DNA of 61,567 nt from Solirubrobacterales bacterium (GCA_019240115.1 JAFAYV010000022.1:1-61567), one strand, 5' to 3'; positions 44,195 through 53,183 are shown, numbered from the stretch's first letter. Made by a program: numbers and translations. The notes: generated by a model from the letters alone, not told the origin.

Positions 44195-44238
44195 CCCCGC
44201 AGGGCGACCTCGACCCGAGCTTTGGCAGCGCCGGCAAG

Positions 44239-45513
44239 GTGCTGCTGTCCTTCGGCGCCGCACCCAACGTCGACATCGCCGATGGCCTGGCGCTCCAGCC
44301 CGACGGCAAGATCCTCGTCGCCGGCACCAGCGTCGTCAACGGCACTGAGTTCTCGGTCGCGCGGCTGAACCCCGACGGTACGCTTGACCCGAGCTTCGGC
44401 AGCGGCGGCAAGGCGCTGGTGTCCTTCGGCGGCGGCGTTGACGAGGGCCGAGCGATCGCGCTTCAGCCCGACGGCAGGATCATCCTCGCCGGCGTTGCGA
44501 CCACCCCGGGCGCGCCCGGGGAGTTCGCCGTCGCGCGGCTCAACCCGAGCGGCACCCTCGACCCGAGCTTCGGGAGCGCCGGGCGGTCGCTCGTCTCGTT
44601 CGGCGGCGATGACGCTCAAGCCAATGGCCTCGCCGTTGCGCCCGATGGCACGATCGTCGTCGCAGGCTCCAGCACCGCGGGCGGTCAGTCTCAGTTCGCT
44701 CTCGAGCGGTTGACTGCGCAGGGCGACCTTGATCCGAGCTTTGGCAGCGGGGGCAAGTTGTTGTCCTTCGGTGGCACGAGCTCGGTCGCCAACGGGGTTG
44801 CGCTCCAGCCCGATGGCAAGATCGTCGTCGCCGGCCATAGCGACGTGGGCGGCCTGCCTCGGTTCGCGCTCGAGCGGCTTGACTCCCACGGCGTCCCGGA
44901 CCCGAGCTTCGGCAGCGGCGGCAAGACCTTGACCTGCTTCGGCGGCACCGACGACGAGGCAGAGGCCGTCGCCCTCCAGCGGGACGGCAAGATCGTCGCC
45001 GTCGGTCGCAGCGCCGCGAACAACACCGAGCGATTTGTCGTTGAGCGGCTTCAGGGCGACGCGACCACCGGCGGTGGCGGCGGTGGCTCTGGCGGCGGTG
45101 GCTCTGGCGGCGGTCGCGGTGGTCGCGGCACGAGATCGGTCCACGGCTCTGCCGCGGGACAGAACTTCACGCTCAGCACCGGAGCCGCCTGCGTGGCCCC
45201 CGGCGCGAAGCTCGGCGTCACCCTGACCAGGTCGGCGGCGAACACGACCTATGGTGTCTCCGCCTATCGCTACTACATCGACCGCGGGATCGCGCACCGC
45301 TTGCTCGTCACGGTGCACGGGCACCACAAGACCGTGACCAGATACGGTCCGAACCTCGTCACCACTCACGACGGTGTCGTCCGCCTGCCGCTCAAGCGTT
45401 CCATCAGCCACGGCAGCCACGCGCTCGGGCTCGTCATCCGGTTGCAGGCGAGGCAGGGTCACCCGCCACGGAGCAGGACCCTGTCGCTACGGCTCGGGTT
45501 CGCGGTCTGCTGA
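44239..45513 (+). CDS. Delta-60-repeat protein, C-terminal part of the frameshifted gene
   Basis: The 424-residue frame opens at GTG 44239, but homology in this frame already begins at 44170 (HFQYAIERLTPQGDLDPSFG). It holds five further delta-60 repeats of the DPSFGSGGK type and then a Gly-rich linker (GGGGGGSGGGGSGGG). The C-terminal domain of about 120 residues (FTLSTGAACVAPGAKLGVTL onward) is unidentified. Without its own signal peptide it would not be exported. A one-base loss (or two-base gain) near 44160 separates the two parts. Confidence 0.7.
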   Translation: MLLSFGAAPNVDIADGLALQPDGKILVAGTSVVNGTEFSVARLNPDGTLDPSFGSGGKALVSFGGGVDEGRAIALQPDGRIILAGVATTPGAPGEFAVARLNPSGTLDPSFGSAGRSLVSFGGDDAQANGLAVAPDGTIVVAGSSTAGGQSQFALERLTAQGDLDPSFGSGGKLLSFGGTSSVANGVALQPDGKIVVAGHSDVGGLPRFALERLDSHGVPDPSFGSGGKTLTCFGGTDDEAEAVALQRDGKIVAVGRSAANNTERFVVERLQGDATTGGGGGGSGGGGSGGGRGGRGTRSVHGSAAGQNFTLSTGAACVAPGAKLGVTLTRSAANTTYGVSAYRYYIDRGIAHRLLVTVHGHHKTVTRYGPNLVTTHDGVVRLPLKRSISHGSHALGLVIRLQARQGHPPRSRTLSLRLGFAVC

Positions 45514-45613
45514 CCCAGAGCCACCCGAGCTGGGGCCCGCTGCGCGCTGCTGATCACCGCGACGCGCGCCGGCCGTGCTCGGGCATCGCGCGGCTGGCGT
45601 TCACGATCCTGGC
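45514..45613 (+). pseudogene. Relic of the 42639-43742 gene's 3' end
   Basis: Bases 45544-45613 match 43656-43726 closely: only a few substitutions and one deletion over about 70 bp, including CTGGCGTTCACGATCCTGGC. The preceding CAGAGCCAC-CGAGCTGG also matches the region near 43355. The order resembles a decayed second copy after the delta-60 gene. The sirtuin stop codon (45603-45601) lies in this relic. Confidence 0.65.
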
Positions 45614-46434
45614 GACGATGTCGGCCCGGTCGCTGGCGAGGACGTCGGTCCGGTCGGGGACGCAGGGTCGGCGTGCGCCGAGAGCCCGAGCGCGGCCAGG
45701 AGCGCGGCGAGCTCGTCGACGACGTCGCCGTGGGCGCGGACCGCCGCCCGATGGTCGAGGTCGGTCGGGCCCTGGGTGATGATCGCCAGCCGTCCGCCGG
45801 CGGCGAGGGTCATCTCCGGCAGCCCGGCGACCGGGTAGACCTCGAGCGAGGAGCCGACGCAGAGCATGAGGTCGGCGCCCGCGGCCAGCCGCTCGGCCCG
45901 GGCGAACGCCGCCATCGGCAGCAGCTCCCCGAACAGGACGACGTCGGGCTTCAGCGGCCGCCCGCAGTCGCAGCGCGGCACGCCCTCCGGGTCCTCGCCC
46001 AGCCGCCGGCGCACCTCCGCAAGCTCGACGCGCGCCCCGCAGTGCGGGCACGACGAGGTGGCGATCGTCCCGTGCACCTCGATCAGCTCGCGCGTGCCCG
46101 CGCGCGCGTGCAGACGATCGATGTTCTGCGTGATCACCGCGTCCAGCAGGCCCGCTCGCTCGACCGCGGCGAGCGCGCGGTGGGCGCCGTTGGGCTCGAT
46201 CGCTGAAAGCGTCGCAAATCGTCGCCCGTAGAAGTCCCAGAACCGCGCGGGGTCGCGGCGGAAGACGTCGATGTGGGCGACCTCCATCGGGTTGACGTTC
46301 GCCCACAGGCCGGTCCCCGGCGAGCGGAAGTCCGGGATGCCCGACGGCACCGAGATCCCCGCGCCGGTGAGCGCGACGACCGAGTCGGCGTCGTCGATCA
46401 GCTCGGCGAGTCGGGACGCGGCGTCGGCGGACAC
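45601..46434 (-). CDS. cobB: Sirtuin, NAD-dependent protein deacylase
   Basis: The 277-residue protein removes acyl groups from lysines using NAD. It has GAGISVPSGIPDFRSP (about 24-39), TQNIDRLH, catalytic H121 (VHGTI), a zinc site C129, C132, C155, C157 (second pair C-x-C) and GSSLEVYPV. GTG 46434 is chosen because TAGACT (46450-46445) lies 10 nt upstream and earlier codons lack family similarity. The Ser/Thr/Pro tail (SPTGPTSSPATGPTSSPGS) is repetitive and ends in the neighbouring pseudogene relic. Confidence 0.92.
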   Translation of the reverse strand: MSADAASRLAELIDDADSVVALTGAGISVPSGIPDFRSPGTGLWANVNPMEVAHIDVFRRDPARFWDFYGRRFATLSAIEPNGAHRALAAVERAGLLDAVITQNIDRLHARAGTRELIEVHGTIATSSCPHCGARVELAEVRRRLGEDPEGVPRCDCGRPLKPDVVLFGELLPMAAFARAERLAAGADLMLCVGSSLEVYPVAGLPEMTLAAGGRLAIITQGPTDLDHRAAVRAHGDVVDELAALLAALGLSAHADPASPTGPTSSPATGPTSSPGS

Positions 46435-46501
46435 GGTGGGGCCGAGTCTAGGATGCGACCGCCCCGGGCGGCGACGGCGTGCCGGTAGCCTTCGCCCGAC
46501 G

Positions 46502-47503
46502 ATGCCCGACGATCTCCCGCAGTCGGTGCCGCCGTATCCCGGCATCTCCCCCAAGGCCTACGAGCACCCCGCCGACCGCGCCGCCACGGCCGCGCTGAAG
46601 TCGGTCCCGATGCTCGATACGGTCGTGCGACGGCTCGTCGAGTACAGCTACGAGCGGGCGCTGCGCCAGTCCTACCTCGGCAACTCGGTCCGCGTCTCCG
46701 AGCGCCAGCTCCCCGAGCTGTGGGCCTCCTACCGCGGCGTGCACCGGATCCTCGACATGCCCGGCGACTACGACCTCTACGTCAGCTCCTCCCTGTACTG
46801 GAACGCGGTCACGATCGGCTCGCAGCGCCCGATGCTCGTCGTCGGCTCCAACCTGCTCGCCCAGCTCGGCCCCGGCGAGCAGCGCACCGTGCTCGCCCAC
46901 GAGCTCGGCCACATCCTCTCTGACCACGTCCTCTACAGCACCGCGCTGGCGATCCTCGTCAACGCCGGCGGCAGCCTCCCGCTCGGGCTCGGCCTGCCCG
47001 TCCGCGCCATCCAGGCGGTCCTGCTCGAGTGGTCCCGCGCCGCCGAGCTCAGCTGCGACCGTGCCGCCACGCTCGCCGTTCGCGACCCGGCGATCGTCTG
47101 CCGCGCCCTGATGGTCATCGCCGGCGGTCTGCCCGCCGACCAGCTCGACCTCGACGCCTTCATGGCCCAGGCGATGGAGTACGAGAACTGGGAGGACGCC
47201 CACGATCGCGTCCGCCGCTTCTTCAACGAGATCAACGCGACCCACGCCAACGCCGTCCGCCGCGTCTCCGAGGTGATGCGTTGGGTTCAGACCGGCGAGT
47301 ACGACCGGATCCTGCGCGGCGAGTACCGCCGCCGCGACGAGCCCACCAACGTCCGCGACGAGGCCGGCGACGCGGTCGAGTTCTACGCCGAGCGCTTCCG
47401 CGCCCTCCTGCGCGAGGTCGGCGACAACGTCACAAGCCTCGGCGCCCAGATGGGCGACGCCAGCCAGCAGCTGGCCGACTGGCTGCGCCGGCGCGGCGGC
47501 TGA
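46502..47503 (+). CDS. M48-type metalloprotease
   Basis: The 333-residue protein has zinc motif HELGH (LAHELGHILSDHVLY) and a third-ligand region ELSCDRAA, as in M48/HtpX-like proteases. N-terminal residues (PPYPGISPKAYEHPADRAA) and a soluble-looking first 130 residues precede the active site. One or two hydrophobic segments near LAILVNAGGSLPLGLGL could contact the membrane. TAGCCT lies 10 nt before ATG 46502. It is divergent from the sirtuin, 67 bp apart. Confidence 0.86.
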   Translation: MPDDLPQSVPPYPGISPKAYEHPADRAATAALKSVPMLDTVVRRLVEYSYERALRQSYLGNSVRVSERQLPELWASYRGVHRILDMPGDYDLYVSSSLYWNAVTIGSQRPMLVVGSNLLAQLGPGEQRTVLAHELGHILSDHVLYSTALAILVNAGGSLPLGLGLPVRAIQAVLLEWSRAAELSCDRAATLAVRDPAIVCRALMVIAGGLPADQLDLDAFMAQAMEYENWEDAHDRVRRFFNEINATHANAVRRVSEVMRWVQTGEYDRILRGEYRRRDEPTNVRDEAGDAVEFYAERFRALLREVGDNVTSLGAQMGDASQQLADWLRRRGG

Positions 47504-47518
47504 CCGCCGCGCCGGCGC
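47485..47518. terminator. 15-bp perfect hairpin over the metalloprotease stop codon
   Basis: Left arm 47485-47499 and right arm 47504-47518 are perfectly complementary, with a CTGA loop that contains the stop codon. The first 18 bases also recur as a direct repeat at 47509-47526. There is no T-run, so whether it terminates transcription is uncertain. Confidence 0.45.
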
Positions 47519-47602
47519 GGCGGCTGCCCGACGTGGCACGGGCCTCGCGAATCGCGGCGAGCCGTTCCTGCACCTCGCGACGAGCCGGCGACCCTCTGGA
47601 CG

Positions 47603-50416
47603 TCAGACGAGCTCGCTCTCGCGCAGCGCGTCGCCGAGCCTGGTGCGCGAGCCGGGTCCGGCGAGGCCCAGCTTCAGGTACGCGCGCGTCAGGTGGGTCT
47701 CGACGGTCTTGAGGCTGACGTAGAGCTCCTGGGCGATCCTCACGTTGGTCTGACCGGAGCTGGCCAGCCGGACCACCCGCAGCTCGGAGGCGGTCAGCGC
47801 GTCCCGGTCGCGCGCGGTCAGCCGCGGCCGGCGGCCGCCGGCGGCCCGCAGCTCCTGCTGAGCGTGGTCGGCGAGCCGTTGCGCGCCGCAGTCGACGGCG
47901 GCGCGAACGCCGGCGGTCAGCGGCGGACGAGCCTCGCTGCGGCGGTTGTCGCGCCGCAACGCGCTGCCCAGCGCGACCAGCGAGCGAGCGTGCTCGAGCC
48001 GCGCCGGCGAGGTCTCGAGCGCCGCGATCGACTCGCGCAGGAGCCTCTCGCCCGCCACGCCGGGCGTGATCGTGCCCAGCGCGCGCAGCGCGATGCCCTG
48101 CGGGCGGGGCAGGCCGGTCGCGCGGGCCAGCTCGAGCTCCTCGGCGGCGAGCGCGCGGGCCTCGTCGGGGTGGGTGGGGGCCACGGCGAGCGCGAGCGCC
48201 GAGCGCCACGTCGTGAACGGCGGCCCGAAGCCCAGCGCGTCGTTGATCGCCCCCGCGGCGCGCAGGTCGGCCACCCCCCCGGCGCGATCGCGCCGGCGCA
48301 GGCGCAGCCGGCCGCGCGCCTCCATCAGCATCGCGCCGCTGGTCGTGGCCAGGAAGTCGGGCGCCAGCTGCGTGCCCTCGACGAGATCGAGCAGCTCGGG
48401 TAGGTCGTCGCGCTCGAGCAGCACGTCGACGAGCAGAAATGCAGTCGTGGTGATGCCCATGAGCAGGTCGGCCTGGCGCGCGAAGTCAAACACGGTGGCC
48501 AGCTCGCCGGCCGCGGCGGTCAGCTCCCCGCGCCGGGCGCGGATCGTCGCCCGAAAGGCGAGCACGGTGTAGCGCGCAAACGCCGAGCCCAGCGTGCGCG
48601 CCGCCTCGTCGAGGATGTCAAGCGCGGGCCCGACGCGCTCGATCTCGTCGGCGAAGACGAACGCCATCAGCACCTGGACCGACGCCCACGCGCCGGCGCG
48701 CTGGGCCAGCAGCAGATCGTCGCCCAGCGCGCGCTCGCCCAGCGCCATCCCCTCGGCGACCCGGCCGCGGAAGACCGACTCGACGGCCAGCACCGCCGCC
48801 AGGGCGCGCGAGCCCCAGTGCTCGTCCTCGGTCAGTGCGACCGCGTCGACACGCCGGCGATCGAAGTCCGCCACGCGGTCGGGGTCGTTGAGCGCGATCA
48901 CCGCCCGGACCGCGGCGATCTCGGCGCGCAGCGCCCCGTCGGCCTCACCGGCCGCGACCTCGCTGGCCTCCAGCACGTCGATCGCGGCGCTCCACCGCCC
49001 GGCCAACCCCAGACCCTCGGCGAGCAGGACGCCCACCCGCCCCCGCTCAGCGGCGCCGGGCGCGAGCTCGAACGCCTCGCGCAGCGTCGCAAACGCGCTC
49101 GGATCGCGCTGCATCGACTGCACCGTGCCCAGGGTCGCGAGCAGCTCGCCGCGCGGCGGCCGCGCCGCGCCCTCGGCAAGCGCGCGGCGCAACCAGCCGA
49201 TCGCCTCGTCGGAAGCCGCTCGCGCCAGCGCCGCCGCGGCGGCGGCCTGCAGGGTCTCGGCCACCTCGACGTCGCCCGACGGCGTGAGCATGCGCAGATG
49301 GCTGGCGACCGTCTGCGCCGGCGCGCCGTCGTCGCGCAGCCGCCGCGCCGCCTCACGATGGGCGGCTTGGCGCTCGGCGTCGGGCAGCGTGTCATATACC
49401 GACCCGCGGACCAGCGGATGAACGAACGCGATCGGGTCCTCGGCGCCGAGCATCTCGATCCGCCGCAGCCGGTGCGCGATCCAACCCGCCTCGGCCTCGG
49501 GCACCCCCGCCAGCCCGGCCGCCATCGCCAGCCGCCCGCCGTTGCCGAGCACCGCCATCGCCCGCACCAGCGCCGGCGCGTCCGGCGCCACCCGGGCGGC
49601 GCGTCGCAGCACCCGATCGCCGAGGAAGCGCAGCGACGCCGCCGCCACCCCCTCCGCGGTCGGCGCCTCGCCGGCGACGCGCAGGCCGCGGATCAGCTCC
49701 TGGAGGTAGAGCGGGTTGCCCGCGGTGGCCGCCTCACAGGCCCGGCACAGCTCCTCGTCGGCGTCGGGGAACTCCTCGCGTACGACCGCAGCCACCGATG
49801 CCGCGTGCAGGCCGGCGGGGGAGATGCGCAGGTCGGCGTCCCCGCGCAGCTCGTCGAGCAGCGCCAGCCGCGCGCCGGGCTCGTCGGGGCGCGCCGCGAC
49901 GAGCAGCGCAATCGGCAGGTCGGCGACCCGGCGAGCCAGGTAGTGCAGCGCGCGCAGCGACGAGGGGTCCGCCCAGTGGGCATCGTCGACGGCGATCAGC
50001 AGCGGCGTGCTCGTGGCCAGCCCGGCCGCCAGCCAGTACAGCGCGTGCATGATCGCGAATCCGGCCGCCTCGGCGCCCGGCCCGCCCTCGGCCGCGCCCA
50101 GCAGCCGCGCGGCCGGAGCGGCGGCTCCGCCGAGCAGGCGCGCGCGCTCGGCGCCCGACGCCGCGCTCAGCGGCGGCTCGTACAGCTGGCGGACCACCCC
50201 GAACGCGAACTCCTGCTCCAGCTCTCCGCCGCGGGCGGCGAGCGTCCGCAGCCCTCGTTCTCGCGCCAGCTCGCCGGCAGCGCCGATCAGCGCGCTCTTA
50301 CCGACCCCGGCCGCGCCCTCGAGCAGCACCGTGCGGCCGTGACCATCACGCGCGCGGCGCACCGCAAGCTCGAGCACCTCCAGTTCCCCCTCGCGCTCCA
50401 GCAGTGTCGCCCCCAT
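47603..50416 (-). CDS. Large ATP-binding LuxR-family regulator (LAL type)
   Basis: The 937-residue protein joins an N-terminal AAA/STAND ATPase (Walker A GAAGVGKS at about 34-41; Walker B LLIAVDDAHW) to a long helical TPR-like middle and a C-terminal LuxR helix-turn-helix (LTASELRVVRLASSGQTNVRIAQELYVSLKTVETHL, split). Such proteins are pathway-specific activators in actinobacteria. A TAGGCT (50433-50428) lies 11 nt before ATG 50416. Its target is unknown; no biosynthetic cluster is adjacent. Confidence 0.93.
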   Translation of the reverse strand: MGATLLEREGELEVLELAVRRARDGHGRTVLLEGAAGVGKSALIGAAGELARERGLRTLAARGGELEQEFAFGVVRQLYEPPLSAASGAERARLLGGAAAPAARLLGAAEGGPGAEAAGFAIMHALYWLAAGLATSTPLLIAVDDAHWADPSSLRALHYLARRVADLPIALLVAARPDEPGARLALLDELRGDADLRISPAGLHAASVAAVVREEFPDADEELCRACEAATAGNPLYLQELIRGLRVAGEAPTAEGVAAASLRFLGDRVLRRAARVAPDAPALVRAMAVLGNGGRLAMAAGLAGVPEAEAGWIAHRLRRIEMLGAEDPIAFVHPLVRGSVYDTLPDAERQAAHREAARRLRDDGAPAQTVASHLRMLTPSGDVEVAETLQAAAAAALARAASDEAIGWLRRALAEGAARPPRGELLATLGTVQSMQRDPSAFATLREAFELAPGAAERGRVGVLLAEGLGLAGRWSAAIDVLEASEVAAGEADGALRAEIAAVRAVIALNDPDRVADFDRRRVDAVALTEDEHWGSRALAAVLAVESVFRGRVAEGMALGERALGDDLLLAQRAGAWASVQVLMAFVFADEIERVGPALDILDEAARTLGSAFARYTVLAFRATIRARRGELTAAAGELATVFDFARQADLLMGITTTAFLLVDVLLERDDLPELLDLVEGTQLAPDFLATTSGAMLMEARGRLRLRRRDRAGGVADLRAAGAINDALGFGPPFTTWRSALALAVAPTHPDEARALAAEELELARATGLPRPQGIALRALGTITPGVAGERLLRESIAALETSPARLEHARSLVALGSALRRDNRRSEARPPLTAGVRAAVDCGAQRLADHAQQELRAAGGRRPRLTARDRDALTASELRVVRLASSGQTNVRIAQELYVSLKTVETHLTRAYLKLGLAGPGSRTRLGDALRESELV

Positions 50417-51001
50417 CCAGGACGGTCAGCCTAACAGTTCGCTAATAAACGGAGCGCCCTGAAGATCAGGGTCGACCCCGACGCAAAGGCGCCATCGAGT
50501 ATGAGAGGTTGCCCACGGGGCCGGGACGGGGACCGGGCCGGCGTCGCCGCCGTGCATCCGCAAGGCGGCGGCGCCGGCAGCCACCGCTGATCGCGCGCCG
50601 ACTCGGTGGCGCCGCGGTGGCACGGACCCCGGACTGGGGTGGCCGCCAATAAGCCGCCTCTGGCGACCGCTCGGGCTGCCACCCCGCACGGGCTCGAGTC
50701 GGCACGTGTCACGACGCGTTCAGCCTCCCGGCCGCGCAGCGGACGCTCCCGGGCCGGCGGAGCGAGGGGAACGCGACAATCGGCGACGCCACGGCTGCCG
50801 CACGGCGCACGACCCCCGCCACGCGGGGGCGAGACGACATCGGGCGCCGCCGGCCCGATCCGACGTCGCACAGCCCCTCCTCGGGACGCGACTGCGCAGC
50901 CCGCCGTTGCCTCGTGAGGCGGGTCGATCGGTGGTTCTGATCTACTAAGCGCTCGGTCTGACGTGAGCGACCGGCGAGACGAGGCGAGACGGGAGGCGGC
51001 G
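50417..51001. other. 585-bp non-coding region with two dispersed-repeat remnants
   Basis: Two divergent genes flank this stretch. It holds a partial copy of the 42550 palindrome (about 50469-50494, next to a CCCTGA/TCAGGG hairpin), the second copy of the 49-bp element (50636-50684) and a GACCCCC/GGGGGC-type hairpin near 50810. No frame here encodes a recognisable protein. Confidence 0.5.
50636..50684. repeat. Dispersed 49-bp element, copy 2
   Basis: Same length and same conserved ends as 2899-2947, including AATAAGCCG and GGGCTGCCACCC. The 7-bp inverted arms are at 50637-50643 and 50678-50684. The middle differs between the copies, which suggests the ends are under constraint. Confidence 0.7.
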
Positions 51002-52021
51002 ATGGCGTTGCGCACGACGGTGGTCGGTTCGTGGTGGAAGCTCGACGAGCACGAGGCCGAGCTCGCCCGCTATCACCGCGGTGAGCTCTCCCGCAGCGAG
51101 GGCGAGGATCTGCTCGCTCGGGCCGCGGCGGCGGCGATCGCCCAGCAGCGGGACCTCGGCCTGGATGAATGGACGGGCGGCGAGTACTTCACCGACAACT
51201 TCATCGATCACATGCAGCGCGTGCTGCACGGGCTCGTGATCGACAAGCCCGACGAGCCCGACCCGTTCGACTACGACGATCTTGCGCACTGCCGCATCAC
51301 CGGGCCGCTGTCGGCTCCCGAGGGCCTGGGCTATGCCCGGGCGTACGCGCGGGAGGCCGAGCTTCCCGGCGGCGTGCGCAAGGCGACGGTCGTCGGTCCG
51401 CTCGAGATCACCGTGCACGCCGCCGATCAACAGGAGGAGCTGGCCCGCCAGATGCCCAACCTCATCGGGATCGTCAACCGCGAGATCCGCGATCTCGCGG
51501 CCGCGGGCTGTCCCCACGTGCAGCTTGACGTCCCGGTGTTCGGCGGCCTGCTGAACACCGAGCTGATGCGTCCCGACGATGCGGCCGCGATCATCGCCGG
51601 CTGCTTCGAGGGCGTCGAGGGGATCACCCGCGGCATTCACATCTGCAACGGCAACTTCAAGGGTCGGCCGCTGTCGCCGATCGTTCGCAACGCTCCGTGG
51701 GTCGCGCTGCTGCAGCGCCTGTCGGGGGTGATCGACATCGCCGCGTTTGAGTGCAGCTACTTCGCCCAGTGGGCCGAGCGTGACGCGTTCGCCGATCTGC
51801 CCGCCGGCATCGAGTTCGCCGCCGGCATCGTCGACGAGGCCAGCTACGGCATCGAGACCGTCAAGAAGATCCGCGACCGCGCCGCCGATTGGGCGCGCGT
51901 CGTCGGCGAGGAGCGATTGTGGATCTCGCCCTCCTGCGGCTTCGGGCGCCACCCCGCCCGCAGCCGTCCCGTCCTGGAGGCCAAGATGGAGAATCTGGCG
52001 CAGGCGGCTCAGGCGTTCTAG
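51002..52021 (+). CDS. MetE C-terminal-domain-like methyltransferase
   Basis: The 339-residue protein matches only the catalytic C-terminal barrel of cobalamin-independent methionine synthase. The zinc ligands are conserved: H213 and C215 (GIHICNGN), E250 (FECSYF) and C312 (SPSCGFG). Stand-alone proteins like this transfer methyl groups to thiols or act in other one-carbon reactions. ATG 51002 has GGAGG at 5 nt spacing; a GTG 13 codons upstream is a weaker start. An amidohydrolase follows 22 bp downstream, so the two likely form an operon. Confidence 0.85.
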   Translation: MALRTTVVGSWWKLDEHEAELARYHRGELSRSEGEDLLARAAAAAIAQQRDLGLDEWTGGEYFTDNFIDHMQRVLHGLVIDKPDEPDPFDYDDLAHCRITGPLSAPEGLGYARAYAREAELPGGVRKATVVGPLEITVHAADQQEELARQMPNLIGIVNREIRDLAAAGCPHVQLDVPVFGGLLNTELMRPDDAAAIIAGCFEGVEGITRGIHICNGNFKGRPLSPIVRNAPWVALLQRLSGVIDIAAFECSYFAQWAERDAFADLPAGIEFAAGIVDEASYGIETVKKIRDRAADWARVVGEERLWISPSCGFGRHPARSRPVLEAKMENLAQAAQAF

Positions 52022-52043
52022 AGCGCCGGCTCCGAGCACCGAG

Positions 52044-53033
52044 ATGAGGACGATCGGCACCGAGGAGCACTTCGTCACCGACGAGGTCGTCGCCGCATGG
52101 AACCGGCTCGACGCGCGAACGCGTGAGGATTCACGGGCCGGCCTGCCACCGGGGGAGCTGGGCGAGCGGCTGCGCGAGGTCGGAGACAGCCGGATCGCCG
52201 CGATGGACGAGGCGGGGCTCGACGTCCAGGTGATCTCGCTCACCTCGCCCGGCCTGCACAACCTTGCGGCGAGGGATGCGACCCGTCTGCAGGTCGAGAT
52301 CAACGACCGGATCGCCGAGCTCGTCGCCGCCCAGCCCGATCGGTTGCAGGGGTTTGCCACCCTGGCCACCCCGGCGCCCGCCGCGGCCGCGCAGGAGCTC
52401 GAGCGCGCCGTCACCCGGCTCGGCCTCAACGGCGCGCTGCTCTTCGGCCGGACCGGCGAGCGCAACCTCGATCACCCCGACAACTGGCCGATCTTCGAGG
52501 CCGCCGCGGCCCTCCGCGCCCCGCTCTACATCCACCCGCAGATCCCGCAGCCGCGCGTGCGCGCGGCGCTGTACGCGGGCTTCGACGACGCCGTCGACGC
52601 CGCCTTTGCCACCCACGGGATCGGCTGGCACTACGAGACCGGAGTGCAGTTCCTCCGGCTCGCGCTCGCCGGCGTGTTCGACCGCTTCCCCGACCTCCAG
52701 GTCGTCCTCGGCCACTGGGGCGAGGTCGTCCTCTTCTATCTCGACCGCGCCGACGGGCTGGCCGCGCAGGCCGAGCTCCCGCGGACCTTCTCGGAGTACG
52801 TCCTCACGAACGCCCATATCACCGCCGGCGGCGTCTACAGCCAGCGCTACCTGCGGTGGGCGGTCGATGTGGTCGGCGTGCGGCGCATCCTGTTCGCGAC
52901 CGACTACCCCTACCGGCCCGGCCCCGAGGGCGGCGTCCAGCAGTTCCTGCAGGAGTCGGGCCTTGACCGGGCCGACCAGGAGCGGATCGCCGCCGGCAAC
53001 TGGGACGCGCTCGTCGCCGGCATCCGGCGCTGA
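52044..53033 (+). CDS. Amidohydrolase (ACMSD/o-pyrocatechuate decarboxylase-like)
   Basis: The 329-residue TIM-barrel protein resembles the amidohydrolase_2 decarboxylases. It has GTEEHF at the N-terminus (in place of the usual D-x-H-x-H), LYIHPQIPQP, GHWGEVVLFYLDR and FATDYPYRP with the metal-ligand Asp. The family decarboxylates or hydrolyses aromatic or semialdehyde acids. It directly follows the MetE-like gene; a shared role in demethylation or degradation of methoxylated aromatics would fit but is inference. Confidence 0.85.
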   Translation: MRTIGTEEHFVTDEVVAAWNRLDARTREDSRAGLPPGELGERLREVGDSRIAAMDEAGLDVQVISLTSPGLHNLAARDATRLQVEINDRIAELVAAQPDRLQGFATLATPAPAAAAQELERAVTRLGLNGALLFGRTGERNLDHPDNWPIFEAAAALRAPLYIHPQIPQPRVRAALYAGFDDAVDAAFATHGIGWHYETGVQFLRLALAGVFDRFPDLQVVLGHWGEVVLFYLDRADGLAAQAELPRTFSEYVLTNAHITAGGVYSQRYLRWAVDVVGVRRILFATDYPYRPGPEGGVQQFLQESGLDRADQERIAAGNWDALVAGIRR

Positions 53034-53056
53034 GCATCGGCTCGCGCCCGAGGAAC

Positions 53057-53112
53057 CGAGGCTCGTGAGTGCGCTCGCGGCTTCGAGGCTCGTGAGTGCG
53101 CTCACGGGCTTA
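53057..53112. repeat. 27-bp direct repeat with GTGAG/CTCAC hairpin after the amidohydrolase
   Basis: CGAGGCTCGTGAGTGCGCTC occurs at 53057 and again at 53084, 27 bp apart. The second unit forms a GTGAG-tgcg-CTCAC hairpin. It ends about 15 bp before the PadR promoter, so it may act as the terminator of the previous operon. Confidence 0.5.
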
Positions 53113-53122
53113 GAAAACATTC

Positions 53123-53159
53123 TTGACGTGTCGCCGATATATCGCTAACCTATCGGAAC
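53123..53159 (+). promoter_or_regulatory. PadR-operon promoter with overlapping inverted-repeat operator
   Basis: TTGACG (53123-53128), 17 bp, TAACCT (53146-53151) makes a good sigma-70-type promoter. CCGATA and TATCGG (11 bp apart, 53134-53156) flank the -10 element, and CGATATATCG is itself a 10-bp palindrome. An operator here would suit autorepression by the PadR protein encoded next. AAAGGAG precedes ATG 53184. Confidence 0.6.
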
Positions 53160-53183
53160 ACGACAACGAAAGGAGACAGCCAC

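Noticed and set aside
50426-50962. Small Arg-rich frames in the 50.4-51.0 kb spacer
   Set aside because: They coincide with dispersed-repeat remnants and have no ribosome-binding site or recognisable domain.
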